Counted from the stretch's first letter, positions 1 to 11,866 are shown. The stretch: DNA of 64,000 nt from Ciona intestinalis (GCF_000224145.3 NC_020166.2:5896927-5960926), one strand, 5' to 3'. Notes: generated by a model not told the origin, from the sequence alone. Numbers and translations: made by a program.

Positions 1-890
1 GCCCTAGATGTTGCATTTCTCATCGATTCTTCAGCTGATGTGTCGTATTCATCTTTGCGTCATTTTAAGGTGGGCACGAAACATTCATATATATAGTAGG
101 ATGGGGAAGATGGGACACCTTTAGCGCATGATATCCAAATATCCTGATAGTGTTTTAAACAATTAATAACGGTCTATGGGAGTCGTCACGATATGGTTTC
201 ATAATTATTTCATTTTTCTTTGTTTACTATTAAATGTGACGAGAAAATAGAACAAAAAAGTGTCCCATTTTCCCCCACCCTACTGTATAACAATCGTGAA
301 TTTACATATGTAACCGAATCCCTGACTTTTTAGAACTTCGTGAAGAGAGTAGTACAAGCTTACGATGTGAGTTTTTACACCGTACGGCCATCCATCAGCG
401 CGTATGGTCACGATGTGGTTACGTATAACTCGCTGTTTGATATTAACTTTTCCTACGGCGATGGGACACACTCGCTGAAGAAAAGTGACGTGGTCAATAT
501 TATTTCTGGGATAAAGCAATTGGGCGGGCGACGTCGAGTTGGAAACGCTGTTCAACACGTGTGTGATAACGTCTTCAACATGGCGAGAAACCGGACTAGC
601 TGTAGTGACCGACGGCAAGCTGTTCCTAAACTTATAATCGTGATATCAGCGGGTGGTTCAGCTGATATCATTCCACAAAACCTGTCGTGCTTCAACACTG
701 AATCAAGAGGGTGCAATTACGATTTTACCATTATCGCGATTGGGATTACTCGAGCTGGGATCATGTCTCTGAAAAGCATGCATGTGGCTCAAATGCACAA
801 GATAGAAAATGCTGGACGATTGCTGGTGATAGACAACGATGTTGGGAAAAGCTTATGCGACGCTGCTATCCACGGATGCAGAACAGCTTA
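1..890 (+). other. vWA domain 1 (degenerate MIDAS)
   Basis: Encoded by exons 1-69 and most of 334-917. It begins [13 protein letters not shown], where the DxSxS metal site has lost its last Ser (D-S-S-A-D), and the strand that normally ends TDG reads VISAGGS. It ends with the usual AAIHGC segment. Almost the whole domain after the first 23 codons sits in one 584-nt exon, whereas the other vWAs here are split into three or four exons, so introns were probably lost (or never gained) here. Metal-dependent ligand binding is unlikely. Confidence 0.8.
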
Positions 891-3800
891 TCATGATTTA
901 TTGTTCCTGCTTGACGGGTACCTTTACGTTTATAAATAGTTGTCTGTTTTACACACTACAAGACAACATGTTTTTCGTTACATTGCGCAGGTCAAGCTCC
1001 ATCAGTCCCAACGACTTTTCCACCACATTAACGTGGATGCGAGATATTGCAGAACAGTTCACAGTTGGTTCTCAGTTCACGAGGGTGGGCATGATGCAGT
1101 ACGGTGACGAGCCACATACAGAATTTGATTTGAACACCTTCCAGGTATTTAAAATGACTTGATGTGTTCAGTTTGTCGGTTTAACACACAACAAAATCAT
1201 TTAATATCCAAATACTTTACCACATAATATCCAAATATCCTGACCTTGTTTTAGACAAGTAAAACCAGTGTGGGAGTCGTAAAAAGGGTACGGTTTATAA
1301 TCCTTTGAATTTTCTTTGTTTACTACTAAATGGAACAAGAAAATAGAATGAAAAAGTGTCTCATCTTCCCCTGTCCTACTTTACATAACTTTAAATACAA
1401 TTTTGATATGTTTTGTCTCTGCGAGGCATTTCTCTGCCGATAGATCCGCATACGCATCATTTAGACAGCTCAAACAAACAGTTTTAACTTTGACCTTTCC
1501 TTCTGCAAAAGAATGGATCGCAAGTGTTTGAAGCGATTTCAAACGTGACTCAAATCGGGGGAGAATCCGGTCCGTACGCTGCGATTCTGCAAGTCCTACG
1601 ACGATCTCTCACCGCGCAATACGGTAAATTTACTCTGGTGATTAGTTGGCGTGATCGAGTGGTGTTTACAGCAAAAGTTTCGCGTTGGTGCCTGTTGATT
1701 CAGTGGGCCAATTATTATGGGTAAACTACGTCCATAGCACGGCGCATGCAGCCGATTGTTCAGTTTCGATTATTCTGTACGAAGAAATATACTTACATTT
1801 TAACCGCAAATTCTGACTCATTCGGGGGGTCGTTTGACGCACAAGCAATAGGTTCACAAAAGGCAAAAACAAAGTCTTTGGCAGCCACTACGGCACAATA
1901 TCTGTTATTACCCGCCTACTCAAAATATTTATTGTTTAGAATGCTTTTTGCATTACCACTCTGGTACATCAAGTCACTTAAGTTACAATTTGTCCCACAG
2001 GTTCAAGAGAAAATGTTTCACAAATTATTATATTTGTTACTGACGGTGGCGTTGTAGACGATAGCGAAGAATCACAGACAATCCTCAACGAGCTGAGGTT
2101 CTCGGGTGCGTTGGTGTATACAGTAAGTAAACGATCACTTTAGATTTCAGTAACAACACATATTTTTGTGATCAAAACATTTTTTTCTTTGACTCTTCGA
2201 TCACGATAACAAAGGACATATTAATGGAGGTCTAATAGCAAAACAGCTGTTGTTAAAACACGCTTGGTATATAAAGTATGAAACATAGCATCGGGTTACA
2301 ACTCAATATACGATATTTCAGGAGTATAGTTTTATATTCGAAATATCCCACAGAAAGCGAACAGTTTTCATAATGTACATACATGTTTGTTTGCTTTTGA
2401 CAGATTGGCGTAGGAAGGATGGTTAGTCGACCACAGCTTCGTATGATTGCGTCACGACCTGCGTCACACCACGTGACAACAATAGCAAGCTACAGTGAAC
2501 TCTCGGCGACTAAGTCACAAATTATCGATCGCATATGTCGACATTTACATCCAAGTAAGAGTTATTAAAGAGGAAATTTAGAGCTATTACCTTGGTCGAA
2601 TTCAGACAACTGATGAAGCGTATAGCAATACGGGGTTTTTAAAGACAAATAAAAGTTAATTGCGCCCATTTTAACAGAGGCACCGTCCGTTCTAATCGAC
2701 CTCCAATTTTTGATCCATACGTCAATTCCCGAACACGAAGGTGGTGATATTGACACCACTCGGTTTCTTGCCACCATGACGAACGTTTTCACTGCCGCAT
2801 TCGTCAAGCAAGTAGTGGATAGCTTTTTCATAGGAATCCATTACACCAGAGTGTCTATTATTGTGTACAGTGGCACTTGCTCGTTGGAGTTTTCCTTTGA
2901 AGAATATTTACGCAAAGGTAACCGCAAATATATAAGTGTGTAATGAAATATTGTACTGGGAAAACGGATTGTATTCCGTATTTTAAAAACTATATCAGAG
3001 AGCTTAAATATAATTAAATTTTGAGCAACTTTACAAGTTGTAAGCAATAAAGACTTGATTTGGGCATTAAGGATGGTGTGTGCAGCTATTTTTAACAGTA
3101 ATTAGCACGTATAATATATCATAACCGATTCAATATGTTTCCGAATCCAGGAGAACTGCTGGAATATATCAATAACATGACGTCATTCGTACAAGACGAA
3201 CCAGCCAATGCGGGTTTTGCCTTGAATTTTACACTAAAACATATTTTAAATTCTTTACGTGTTGATGCACAGCCGGTGAGTTTGTTTAAGCTATATCGCC
3301 CGCTAATAAGTCAATGAAATTTATTATTCCCTTTTTTCGTACACTTCGATACACTATGTTAGGAATACTTTTTAAACATTCGTGTGCGGCGATGTTGTAA
3401 GAATTTGGTTAACAGTTTTTGGCCAAGTCAAAAGTGTATGTGCACCAACCGAGAAAAGGTTGAAAGGCAGTGTTCCAGAAGTTTTACGTTATACCAACCA
3501 GTCGAATATGTATGCCATTGACAACTCGGTAAATACTTGAACTTGCATTACCCATAGCACGTTTATTCTGCCGTTCCAGTTCTTGGACCTATATTTCTCA
3601 AACACAACTGATGACCGAACCCAATATTTTCAGGTAGTGGTTCATTTAACTGACTCGGGATCCACCGATGACGTCACACGCATTGGAAATGAGTTTCGTG
3701 CATTAAAGATTCCAGTGTTTAGTATTGGGATTGGTTCAGGAATCGATCAAGTAGAGTTAAGCAGCATAGCAACATCTTCACAAAATGTGATGATTGTAAA

Positions 3801-6800
3801 CTCTGATATCACTTTGCTTCCCAGCCAAGCTTCGGAACTGGTGACCAGAATCTCTCGCGCTGCGAAAACAGGTATAGGAAATTGGTCTGCGGATACAAAA
3901 AGACTACCTGGTCTAAATTGTGACAATGTTTTCCACTATTGGTGAATTAATGCGAGAACATAGAACTTGAATTAATGCGAGAACATATAGAGCAAGTATT
4001 ATTAGATCTTGTAAGGTTTTCCTACACACCGCATGTTTAAAATATGACTTAACGGCTTTCAGAATGTGAGAATATAGAACTTGACGTGCAATTTCTGCTG
4101 GACGGTTCAACGAGCATCAACTCAGCTAATTTCGCCAAGGTGAAAGATTGGGTTAAATCACTGACATCTACCTTTGAGATTGGATATTACACGACCAGAG
4201 TAGGTAAGCGCAAGATTATTATTTATAGCATAAAAGAATGAAGCGTTGGTTTTGTTCGTACATAGTTCCTGACGTCGCATGAGAATGGAAACGGATATGT
4301 AAATATATTGAGATTCAATTTGTTTGTGTTTTTTCTCCTTTAAGTTAAATAAAACTTTGGAGAACTATTAGCATTTTTTTCTCCAAACGTCATGAACTTT
4401 TCTTGTTTGAAGAACAGCAATTAATACATTTAAAGCGGCGGTGACGATTGCGTACGTAAAATTATTACCATTGCTCATTTCCGTTTCTCAATTGAATTTC
4501 ATTAACGGGTTGTCCTTCCTGTTTCTTTGTCCATAAACTAATTGAAGAAATGAACGATCATTGGCAAACTGCGAGTTGTTTTTAGCTTCAATGGCGAAAC
4601 AGTTGAGCAAGTATATAAGGACTGTGTGACCCAACACTCGACCGGAATATAGTTTAACTGTTATTGGTTTATACAAGTAAGCTCGGTTTAGCAAAGCGAA
4701 TCTGTAGTACGATACAAATTGATTAAGGCTGTCACCACAGCTTCGTGTAGGGTGTTAAATATTTCATAACATGAAGTTCATTATCGCGCAGGCATCAATC
4801 AATACAGCGACCACCCAAATGTAGAATTCACAATGGCAGATTACTTCACGAAAACCTCCATACTTGGTGCCATTGACGATATCGTGTACAAAAAGGGCCG
4901 TACCAGCATCGGAGAAGCAATTAACTTCACTCGTGTGAACAGCTTTACCCCCGCAGCGGGTGCCAGATCCTTTGTAAAAAAGGTAAAACTGACTCTGCAA
5001 ACAATTCAAAACACGAAAATATTTCTTCTTTATATTTGCACAAGTTCAACAGAAACTATTTCGATGACACACAGAGCAACGTTGAATTCCTATCGATAAA
5101 ATTTATCCATATTAAATCTGTGGAATTTAACCTTTTGCAGTAAGGAATATTTTAAACATTTGTAGGTTCTGCTTGTAATGACGGACGGTGTTTCGCAAGA
5201 CTCGATTCAAGAGGCGTCTGCCTTGATGCACAACATGTCGGATGTTAAAACTTTCGCCGTACGTAACTTATATTTCATCTACCATGTTTTTAAATAACTT
5301 GTTTTTTATTTCTAAATTTCAACTTTTATCGAAGGTGGGCGTAGGCGAGGTGTCGTTGCCGCAATTGCAAACAATCGCATCAGATCCAGATACTAAATAC
5401 GTGTACAAAGTCAGCAACTTCGACGCTATCAATTCGATTCGTGGTAGTTTGGTGACGAAAATTTGTGGGGAAGGAAGAAAGAGAAACAGAATACGTAAGA
5501 ATGAAGCGTGCGTTTCCGGACTTACTTACTTTACAGCCTATTTTCCTTGTTTTCAGCAATGCGTATGTTTTGATATATTGTTTCATTTCTGCAGTTTGCC
5601 CTGAAGCGGAAATGGATCTAGTTGTTTTGTTGGACTCCTCCATTGGCGCCCGGGATAATGCATTCGGTAACACAAAGAAATTCCTCAAGGAGCTTGCGTC
5701 ATCGTTTGCGGTTGGTCCATACAACAGTTTGTTTTCCGTCATTCAATTCGACAATTCAACCAAGTAAACAACATTGTAGTTTTGATGCAAATTACGTCAA
5801 ATAATATTCCTTTTATCTCAGTATTAACTTCAACCTGCTCCAACACAATTCGTCACTGACGCTTGTGCAAGCAATTGCCGACCTCTCACCAGAGTATGAC
5901 GTAGCAGGGGAACCACCTTGTTTACTCGGTTCTGCTTTAACTGAAGTCAGAGAGCAACTTCTAAATAATAACTTTGGGCCGAGACCAAATGTTCCTAAGG
6001 CAAGTTTTCCATGTAACTGCCTCTAGTGACTGACTACAATAAATTCCATTTTCACAGTTCATGCTTCTGACACTCAAAAACATTTATAAACAGTTGTTTG
6101 CAAACTATATAGAGAGAAGAAAACACAATGGTTTAATTAGAATAACCACTTTTAAAACTACATATATCTAATATTCCTAATAATATTAAATGGCTATATA
6201 ACCCAACACTTGTCAACAGTACAATATATATGATTGGTCTCATTGGTTATATTTTAAAACTAATAAAAACATATTGGGACCCATTGGAATTAAAATAAAA
6301 ACTGGCTGTCATTTATACAGGTTGTTCTTGTAATCACTGCCTCAAATTCCATGGATGACTTGACATACCCTGCAACTGAACTAATGCATGATGGTACCAT
6401 GTTATTCTCTATTTGCGTTGGAATTAAAGTGAACCGAACGCAGATACAAAAGGTGGGAGAAACTTAGGGGAATTACATTTTACACTCACATTTGAAAGTT
6501 GCAAAAACATATAAATATACCTATGTAGTGCAAGAAACTGTGCATAAAACTTATATGCATTATCTATGCCTTAAACAGATTTAATCATAATGTTTTTCTT
6601 ATAAAAGTTCCATGAAACTCATAACAAACTTACCAACATAGATTGTTACCGCACCATATTCGTCTTTCTTCTACTCTGTCAGTCACTTTAGAGAATTACC
6701 TAAAATTGAGAAAAGTTTATCAAGAGGAATTTGTGCAGCCATTGCCCCAGGTTTGAATCTAGATCTACTGATTAATATATGTATTTAAAAAAAACTGTTT

Positions 6801-9800
6801 TACAACAAATAAAATTGTAATACATATGTTCGGTTTCAAACATCAGGATTGCTTATTTGTTACTATGTATTTTTCTGCATAATTAAAATATGCAGACACC
6901 ACTGGGTTACTGCATTAACCAGTATTTGTTTTGCTAAAAATACACTCCACAATAATAGCAGCATGGAGAACCTTAAACCAAGTATCAACTAATTTAGATG
7001 CGTGGTCTTCGAACTCATTAACACTGTCCCATATAGATAATTAGGATACCAAAAAATAGATTACAAATTATTTGGCAGAATGTCGAATGCGCGCAGTAGA
7101 TGTCATATTTTTGATTGACGGTTCCTCTTCTGTTACAAACGCTGACTTTACTGCTGTCAAGCTGCTGATGGTGAATTTAACTGACAGTTTCGATATTGGG
7201 CCAGAAGGAGCTAGGGTTGGTTTAGTACAGTATGGCAATGAACCAACTGTGGAATTTGATCTAAGGGTAACTACTAAATATATTTGATTTTATATTTTGA
7301 TTTTAACACTTTACAGACTTTTTTGATACCAACAAAATTACTCACAATTAACAGTAAATATAATAATTTATTTGAAAAATATTACCCTCTGAATACATAT
7401 CTATATAGATTGTTTTATACAGGATTTCGATAATAGAGAAGACCTACGGGAATCTATTATGAGTTTGGAGCATTGTACTGGGAACACATTTACTGCTAAA
7501 GCAATCAAGTTTGTCACCAATTATGCATTTTCAACAGAGAGAGGGGGACGACCAAATGTATTGAAAGTAGCGCTGTTAATCACAGATGGTAGAGCCCAAG
7601 ATTACAGAAATATAAGATCTGAAGCCGAACAAGTAAGTCTATATTCATTTTTTAACACTTCAGGGTTCAGGCTAATGTAGTCAATTTGGCATTTCTTGTA
7701 TTTTAATGAAAAAAATAAATATGAAGTATGATAATAATTTGATTTTACAGCAAATTTTAAAAATATTTAAACTTACATTTATTGTTTCCAACTATTTGAG
7801 GTATGTCAAAAAATACATCCATTTTATTTTCTTGAATATCCAGGCTCACACAGAAGGAATCAAAATCTTTGGCATTGGAGTTGGTGAAGCTCAGCTCAGT
7901 GAACTGGAAGATATGTCAAGTTTGCCAACCTCACAGCACACCATGTTTGTACAGAATTACCAAGATATTGAAAAGCTCAGGTCAAGGTTGGTCCATAGGA
8001 TCTGCCAAGGTAAGAGGTGTTTTAAACATGTGTTTCGTTATAAATAAGCTGTAGTAAAGGCTTTAATTGGTTTATTTAAAGATACATGTTTTATATGGGT
8101 GCAAGTACCTCGGGCATAACATTAAATGGAAATTTAATCCAATTATGCACACAGTTACTTATGTGATAACTTAGTGTTCATTAAGTGTATGAAACATAAC
8201 ACTCATGTCATAATGAGTGACACCTGATGGTAAATAAGTTATATGACTTCATTTAATGTATATTTATTGCTCAATAGATTCAAAATGTCCAACCATTCAA
8301 AGAAATAGAACATACATTCAAGGTGAGCATTTTTTTGTATATTGCACATTATTTAACGATAATAAAACTCGTTAGTGGAGATACCAATGTCATAGTACCT
8401 CTTAATAAAAAGGACAAACATTGTAACCTTGTTTTTGTATATTACATTATCGTGCAAAAATAGAAAATTTCCAGTTTTTTTCTAAACTGATATTCCAATA
8501 CAGTTTGCCTAACTTGGACTTATTTTTAAAGGAGTAAACTGCATAGAATCGTTTGGACTTGGAACTCCTCAAAGAGGAGTTAAAAAAATAGTAGGGATTA
8601 GGGAAGATGATGTGGCTTACCGGATAAACGGACGAAAGTGCAACCTGGTCAGGCTTAAAAAGTAAGTTAACGTTTGTAGTCTTTGCACCAAAGCTTATAC
8701 AAGAATATATATTAGGTAACAAAAGAAAGAAACACAGATTTCTTACCAAATTCAACCAGCAAATAGGTGAAAAATTGAGATAAGAAATTTTGCTTTCCAG
8801 AGAAGTCTTTCCAAGTAGTTGCCCAAGCCACTTTACAATGATATCTGTTATTAAATTGAAGAAGTCAGTCGTGTCAAAGAGCAATTGGGAAATCATGAGT
8901 TTTACTGATGCATCGGGAGGGACAGAGTTCTCCATATCTTGCAATGGGCCACGAAACTCACTTATAATTAAAAGGTAATTAAATTAATATGAAATACTGT
9001 AACTAAACAGCATTATCATATCTAAGAAGTAATAACTGATCTTCTGACACAAAATTACAAAAATTAGATTCAAACCAACAAAATATGAAAAAAAAGATGT
9101 TTTAAAATTCATTTTTTATGTTTAAATAATATTTGTGTTCAAATTTACTGCTAGTGTCTGGTACTGTGGCTCAGCGGTTAGCATGACTGCCTGCAACCAA
9201 ACAGATAAAGATTTAAGACTTAATGCTTCTACTTTGTTAACCCCAAAACATACGGTTGAATACCAAACAGGTTCTGCACTTCTGGATATTTAGATTAAAA
9301 TACCATTAAGCTTCTATTTTTAAAAAGCTAACAATTTCCTACTAACTCAGTTGTAAATTTGAATTGCAGGAAAGGTGGTGCAAACATCAATGTGAAAAAT
9401 CGTGAAATTGCAAAGTTATTTAACCAGAAGTGGCACAAGCTGGAAGTTGCCATAGGCCGGTATGACGTAAATGTTCACCTGGACTGTCGCCATGTTGGTT
9501 CATATCGACTCGGTGTACCACTGCGTCATGTGATAGATGATACAGGAGACTTTATGCTTGGAAGGGTTAGAAGTGGCAAAGCACCTTTGGTAAAAAGTGG
9601 TCACAACATTTTTGCTTTGTGGAAATAATTACTTTCCTTTAGGAGCATGTTTGGGCAAAAATAAAAATATTGTTATACGTCATATATGGTAATATAACGC
9701 AATAGTAGGCTAAGTTTGCTTGTGATAAAAAAACATTAAATTTCTAAAAAGAAACTTTGATGAATGTTTAAACAATTATAACAATGTTTTTATTCTTAGT

Positions 9801-11866
9801 ATTCACTTCAAGATATGGTGGTTAAGTGTCACCAAGGAACACCAAGTGACATAGCAAAACCAGAGCTCTGTTGCGAACTAAAGAATTACAAAAACAAACG
9901 GGTGAGTTTGTTTAGAGAATTTATACTTTGTACATGAAAATAAGTAACACAGAATGTTTTATCCAGTGCCGTCGCAGTGTGGTAGAGCCACCACTACAGA
10001 TTCAAACAGAAACTCCTTCCCCAGTGCTTACAACCACAATTAACCCAGATTTGCCGGGTATTGGAGCAACAGATAGCGTTTGGTTCACAACCAAGCCTAT
10101 TCAAAGTACAACTACCTCAACGGAACCTGTTCCACCAGATGTAGGACAAATTATAATTGGTCCACCAGGACCACCTGGCCCTCCAGGTCCACCCGGGCCA
10201 CCTGGCACACCAGGAACTCCTGGTGCAGATGGGCTTCCTGGTTTCCCTGGTGCTGATGGTAACCCAGGTATTCGTGGAGAACCTGGTGTGTCTGGAGAAA
10301 ACGTAAGTACTGCTGTTTCATTTCAAATTGCTCTGCAGGTAGTTAACAAGCATTTTACTGATAAACAGGGTAAAGATGGCTTGCCTGGTGTGCCTGGAAC
10401 AATTTTGGAAAAAGGCATGAAGGTGAGCAGTAAAAGTGTTAACTCAGCAAACAATTTTACTTGTTTAATTTCTGAAGGGTGATGTTGGACCACAAGGTCC
10501 ACCAGGAAGAGATGGGGCAGGAACTGGAGATGGAACCGGTGGTTGGTTGCCAGGTCCAAAAGGCCAGAAGGGTGAAGTTGGTAGAAATGGTGTCAATGGT
10601 GTTCAAAAGGGTGTTACTCGGGTAATACATGTTCCTTGTGTATAAATATAAAATATTTACCAAGCTTTTGACAGGGGTTGCAAGAAAACAGAGTGAGGCA
10701 AATAGCCAGAGAAGTTGTATCTGAAGTATTGGCAAGTACGTTAAAATTATGCAGCACCCTTAATATTTTTTATACCAACCCTTGTTTTGCTTCAATCCAG
10801 ATGAACTTCCAAGAATTGTTCTGAAAATGATTGAGCAAGAACTTGGATCTTCTGGCACTAGACAACGGGGCGCACCAGGGCCCAGGGGTGAAAGAGGTTA
10901 CTCTGGTGAACAAGGCCCCATAGGACCCTCAGGTCCACCCGGTGAACCTGGACTTGCTGGGATCCAAGGCATACCTGGCCTTCGTGGGCGACCTGGTATA
11001 GTTAGATAGCATTTCTATATTTATTCGCAATAGAAGAATAAATGTTAATTTTACTTACTTTATCCTTGCCTGGCAAAAAAAAACGGTTGTTATAACACGT
11101 GTGTTCTGTTTCAAACAACTTGTGCCGACTGTAGTAACCACATATGGTTCCCCCACTTTGTTTGTATTTTTCTATGCCTGACAACTTAGACAACCCAATA
11201 CCACTGGATTGGAGCAATTGACGTTTGGTCTTACCCAAAGACACATACACCCACAATGGTAGCAACAACGAACCTTAAACGCTTAACATCTTGGTTAGAG
11301 GCAAACGCACCAACCACCTTGCTGTGCACCAAGTAAAGCAGAATAACTTAACAGGAGTCAGCAAGCTTTTTTTTCTAGTGGCTGATCCATGACCAACAAC
11401 ATAGCATATTTGATTTTCTCTTTGACGGTTTAAAAATTTGTAAAATTGCTTTACTTTGGTTCAGGTTATACAGGTGAAAGGGGGGATAAAGGAGAGACCG
11501 GAAAATCAATTAGAGGGCCGATGGGTATTCCGGGGCCTAGGGGTTTCCCAGGTGAAACTGTTCATGGCCAGCCGGGTGACAGAGGTCCGCGCGGTCGCCA
11601 AGGTCCGCGTGGGAGTCAGGGACCACCGGGATATACTGTAAGTTGTTTAAATAAATACGACCAGTACATATGAATTACATACCTCTGATCGCTTTATTGT
11701 TCAAGTGCAATTGTAAAAATGATATTCATAACACTTTGTATAGGGACCTGCCGGGCCTGCTGGTACCTGTGACAATGATTACTGCTACAGAGCTGCTTAC
11801 AACCTCTTGCACTCAAGTCTTCGATCCGATGCTTACAATACGCGGGGCGCCGATGAAAAAGGCTGA
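1..11866 (+). CDS. FACIT-like collagen with six vWA domains (3' part, 32 exons)
   Basis: Secreted extracellular-matrix collagen. The 5' end lies before the window, which opens inside an exon (frame 1). Exons: 1-69, 334-917, 991-1144, 1512-1623, 2001-2122, 2404-2554, 2678-2917, 3151-3275, 3580-3871, 4063-4203, 4792-4982, 5166-5258, 5335-5494, 5595-5763, 5822-5999, 6321-6452, 6642-6750, 7079-7266, 7423-7632, 7844-8009, 8278-8322, 8532-8661, 8801-8974, 9370-9589, 9800-9901, 9967-10302, 10369-10422, 10478-10621, 10675-10735, 10801-10995, 11465-11637, 11744-11866 (TGA). They sum to 5343 nt, 1780 codons plus stop, with phase kept at every join, which is strong support. Order: six vWA, TSPN, Thr/Pro linker, interrupted Gly-X-Y helix, GTCDNDYC. 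That last motif (Gly-x-Cys-x4-Cys) is the FACIT hallmark at the COL1/NC1 junction. Vertebrate collagens XXI and XXII have vWA-TSPN-helix with one vWA; collagens XII and XIV mix vWA with FN3. Here no FN3 is seen and the vWAs are multiplied. Confidence 0.9.
95..284 (+). mobile_element. MITE copy A (intronic, nearly complete)
   Basis: About 190 bp with 24-25 bp terminal inverted repeats: left starts agtaggatggggaagatggg (95-118), right ends tcccattttcccccacccta (260-284). TA-rich flanks on both sides. No coding capacity. It lies in the first collagen intron of the window (70-333) and serves as reference for the other copies; + strand is taken as its orientation. Confidence 0.85.
891..2554 (+). 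other. vWA domain 2 (intact MIDAS)
   Basis: Starts at the end of exon 334-917 and continues through exons 991-1144, 1512-1623, 2001-2122 and 2404-2554. It shows LLDGSSSIS (DxSxS intact), the RVGMMQYG strand, and [10 protein letters not shown] (TDG intact), and ends with the ICRHL segment. The intron at 1145-1511 carries a MITE copy. A complete MIDAS suggests a divalent-cation-dependent ligand site. Confidence 0.85.
1202..1380 (+). mobile_element. MITE copy B (intronic, left end degraded)
   Basis: Shares the core of copy A (ataatatccaaatatcctga, a run matching agtcgt, and tttgtttactactaaatgga) and the right terminal repeat (1356-1380). The left end is lost or replaced, and a short piece of the core (taatatccaaata) is duplicated at 1203 and 1226. 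Sits in the intron between collagen exons 991-1144 and 1512-1623. Confidence 0.75.
2678..3871 (+). other. vWA domain 3 (degenerate MIDAS)
   Basis: Exons 2678-2917, 3151-3275 and 3580-3871. The metal-site strand reads FLIHTSIPE, so the first Asp is His, and the later loop is LTDSGSTDD instead of TDG. The fold is still recognisable from [23 protein letters not shown] and the closing helix. Likely a structural or protein-protein vWA without metal binding. Confidence 0.75.
4063..5494 (+). other. vWA domain 4 (intact MIDAS)
   Basis: Exons 4063-4203, 4792-4982, 5166-5258 and 5335-5494. It begins [20 protein letters not shown], with intact DxSxS, has the TSIGEAINF segment, and [11 protein letters not shown] with intact TDG, then [19 protein letters not shown] Cys four residues after the domain boundary is shared with domain 6. 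The last exon reads past the domain into a short basic linker before domain 5. Confidence 0.85.
5595..6750 (+). other. vWA domain 5 (degenerate MIDAS)
   Basis: Exons 5595-5763, 5822-5999, 6321-6452 and 6642-6750. The metal strand reads LLDSSIGAR (D-S-S-I-G, last Ser lost) and the second loop is [10 protein letters not shown] in place of VTDG. The intron after 5999 has a GC donor (AAG|gcaagt) rather than GT. The domain closes with RGICAAIAP. Confidence 0.8.
6000..6320 (+). other. GC-AG intron in the collagen gene
   Basis: The donor after exon 5822-5999 reads AAG|gcaagt and the acceptor is tttatacag. Both neighbouring exons end and start in phase 0 and continue the vWA domain 5 frame, so the GC donor is needed. 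Apart from the C it matches the donor consensus well, as expected of genuine GC-AG introns. Confidence 0.8.
6885..7020 (-). mobile_element. tRNA-derived SINE-like repeat, copy 1
   Basis: Intronic piece with ccactgggttactgcattaa, then acactccacaataatagcag and catggagaaccttaaaccaa. The same string order occurs at 11120-11335 and, inverted, at 44890-45075, which shows a dispersed family. On the minus strand the part near the head reads gtttaaggttctccatgctg, a degenerate tRNA B box. Confidence 0.55.
7079..8009 (+). other. vWA domain 6 (intact MIDAS)
   Basis: Exons 7079-7266, 7423-7632 and 7844-8009. It has the best metal site in the array: [38 protein letters not shown] and [10 protein letters not shown], followed by [14 protein letters not shown]. 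Closest in sequence to vWA domains of vertebrate FACIT and collagen VI-type chains. A 45-nt linker exon (8278-8322) joins it to the TSPN domain. Confidence 0.88.
8532..9901 (+). other. TSPN (thrombospondin N-terminal / laminin-G-like) domain
   Basis: Exons 8532-8661, 8801-8974, 9370-9589 and 9800-9901. Typical pieces are the opening Cys-Ile-Glu-x-Phe-Gly, [14 protein letters not shown], the [20 protein letters not shown] strand pair, and the closing cysteines before the linker (KPELCCEL). In FACIT collagens this domain precedes the triple helix and carries heparin or matrix contacts; which ligand applies here cannot be told from sequence. Confidence 0.85.
9163..9285 (+). mobile_element. tRNA-like SINE head, copy 2
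   Basis: Contains tggctcagcggttagcatga, a good tRNA A box (TGGCTCAGCGG), followed by an anticodon-arm-like gactgcctgcaacc and a poor B box. It does not fold as a complete tRNA: a 3' acceptor strand matching the 5' side is not seen. It lies in the intron between collagen exons 8801-8974 and 9370-9589. Best read as a decayed tRNA-derived SINE, possibly of the same family as the other copies. Confidence 0.5.
9967..11866 (+). other. Interrupted collagen triple helix and FACIT C-terminus
   Basis: Exon 9967-10302 has a Thr/Pro linker and then [19 protein letters not shown] and more Gly-X-Y. Exon 10369-10422 is exactly 54 bp, the classical collagen exon size, but its repeat is broken. Exon 10478-10621 is imperfect Gly-X-Y. 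Exons 10675-10735 and the start of 10801-10995 encode a charged helical break ([12 protein letters not shown] to [14 protein letters not shown]), as in FACIT NC2 trimerisation segments. Gly-X-Y resumes through 11637. The last exon reads [14 protein letters not shown] and then a short tail. The helix is far shorter than in vertebrate FACITs. Confidence 0.85.
11120..11335 (-). mobile_element. tRNA-derived SINE-like repeat, copy 3
   Basis: Reads ccactggattggagcaattg, then acacccacaatggtagcaac and gaaccttaaac, then gttagaggcaaacgcaccaa. On the minus strand this becomes a head with tggttggtgcgtttgcctct and a B-box-like aaggttcgttgttgc, as in tRNA-derived SINEs. It occupies most of the largest helix-region intron (10996-11464). 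Confidence 0.6.

Noticed and set aside
9163..9240. Possible functional tRNA gene
   Set aside because: Good A box but weak B box, no acceptor-stem pairing and an overlong middle; better as a SINE remnant.
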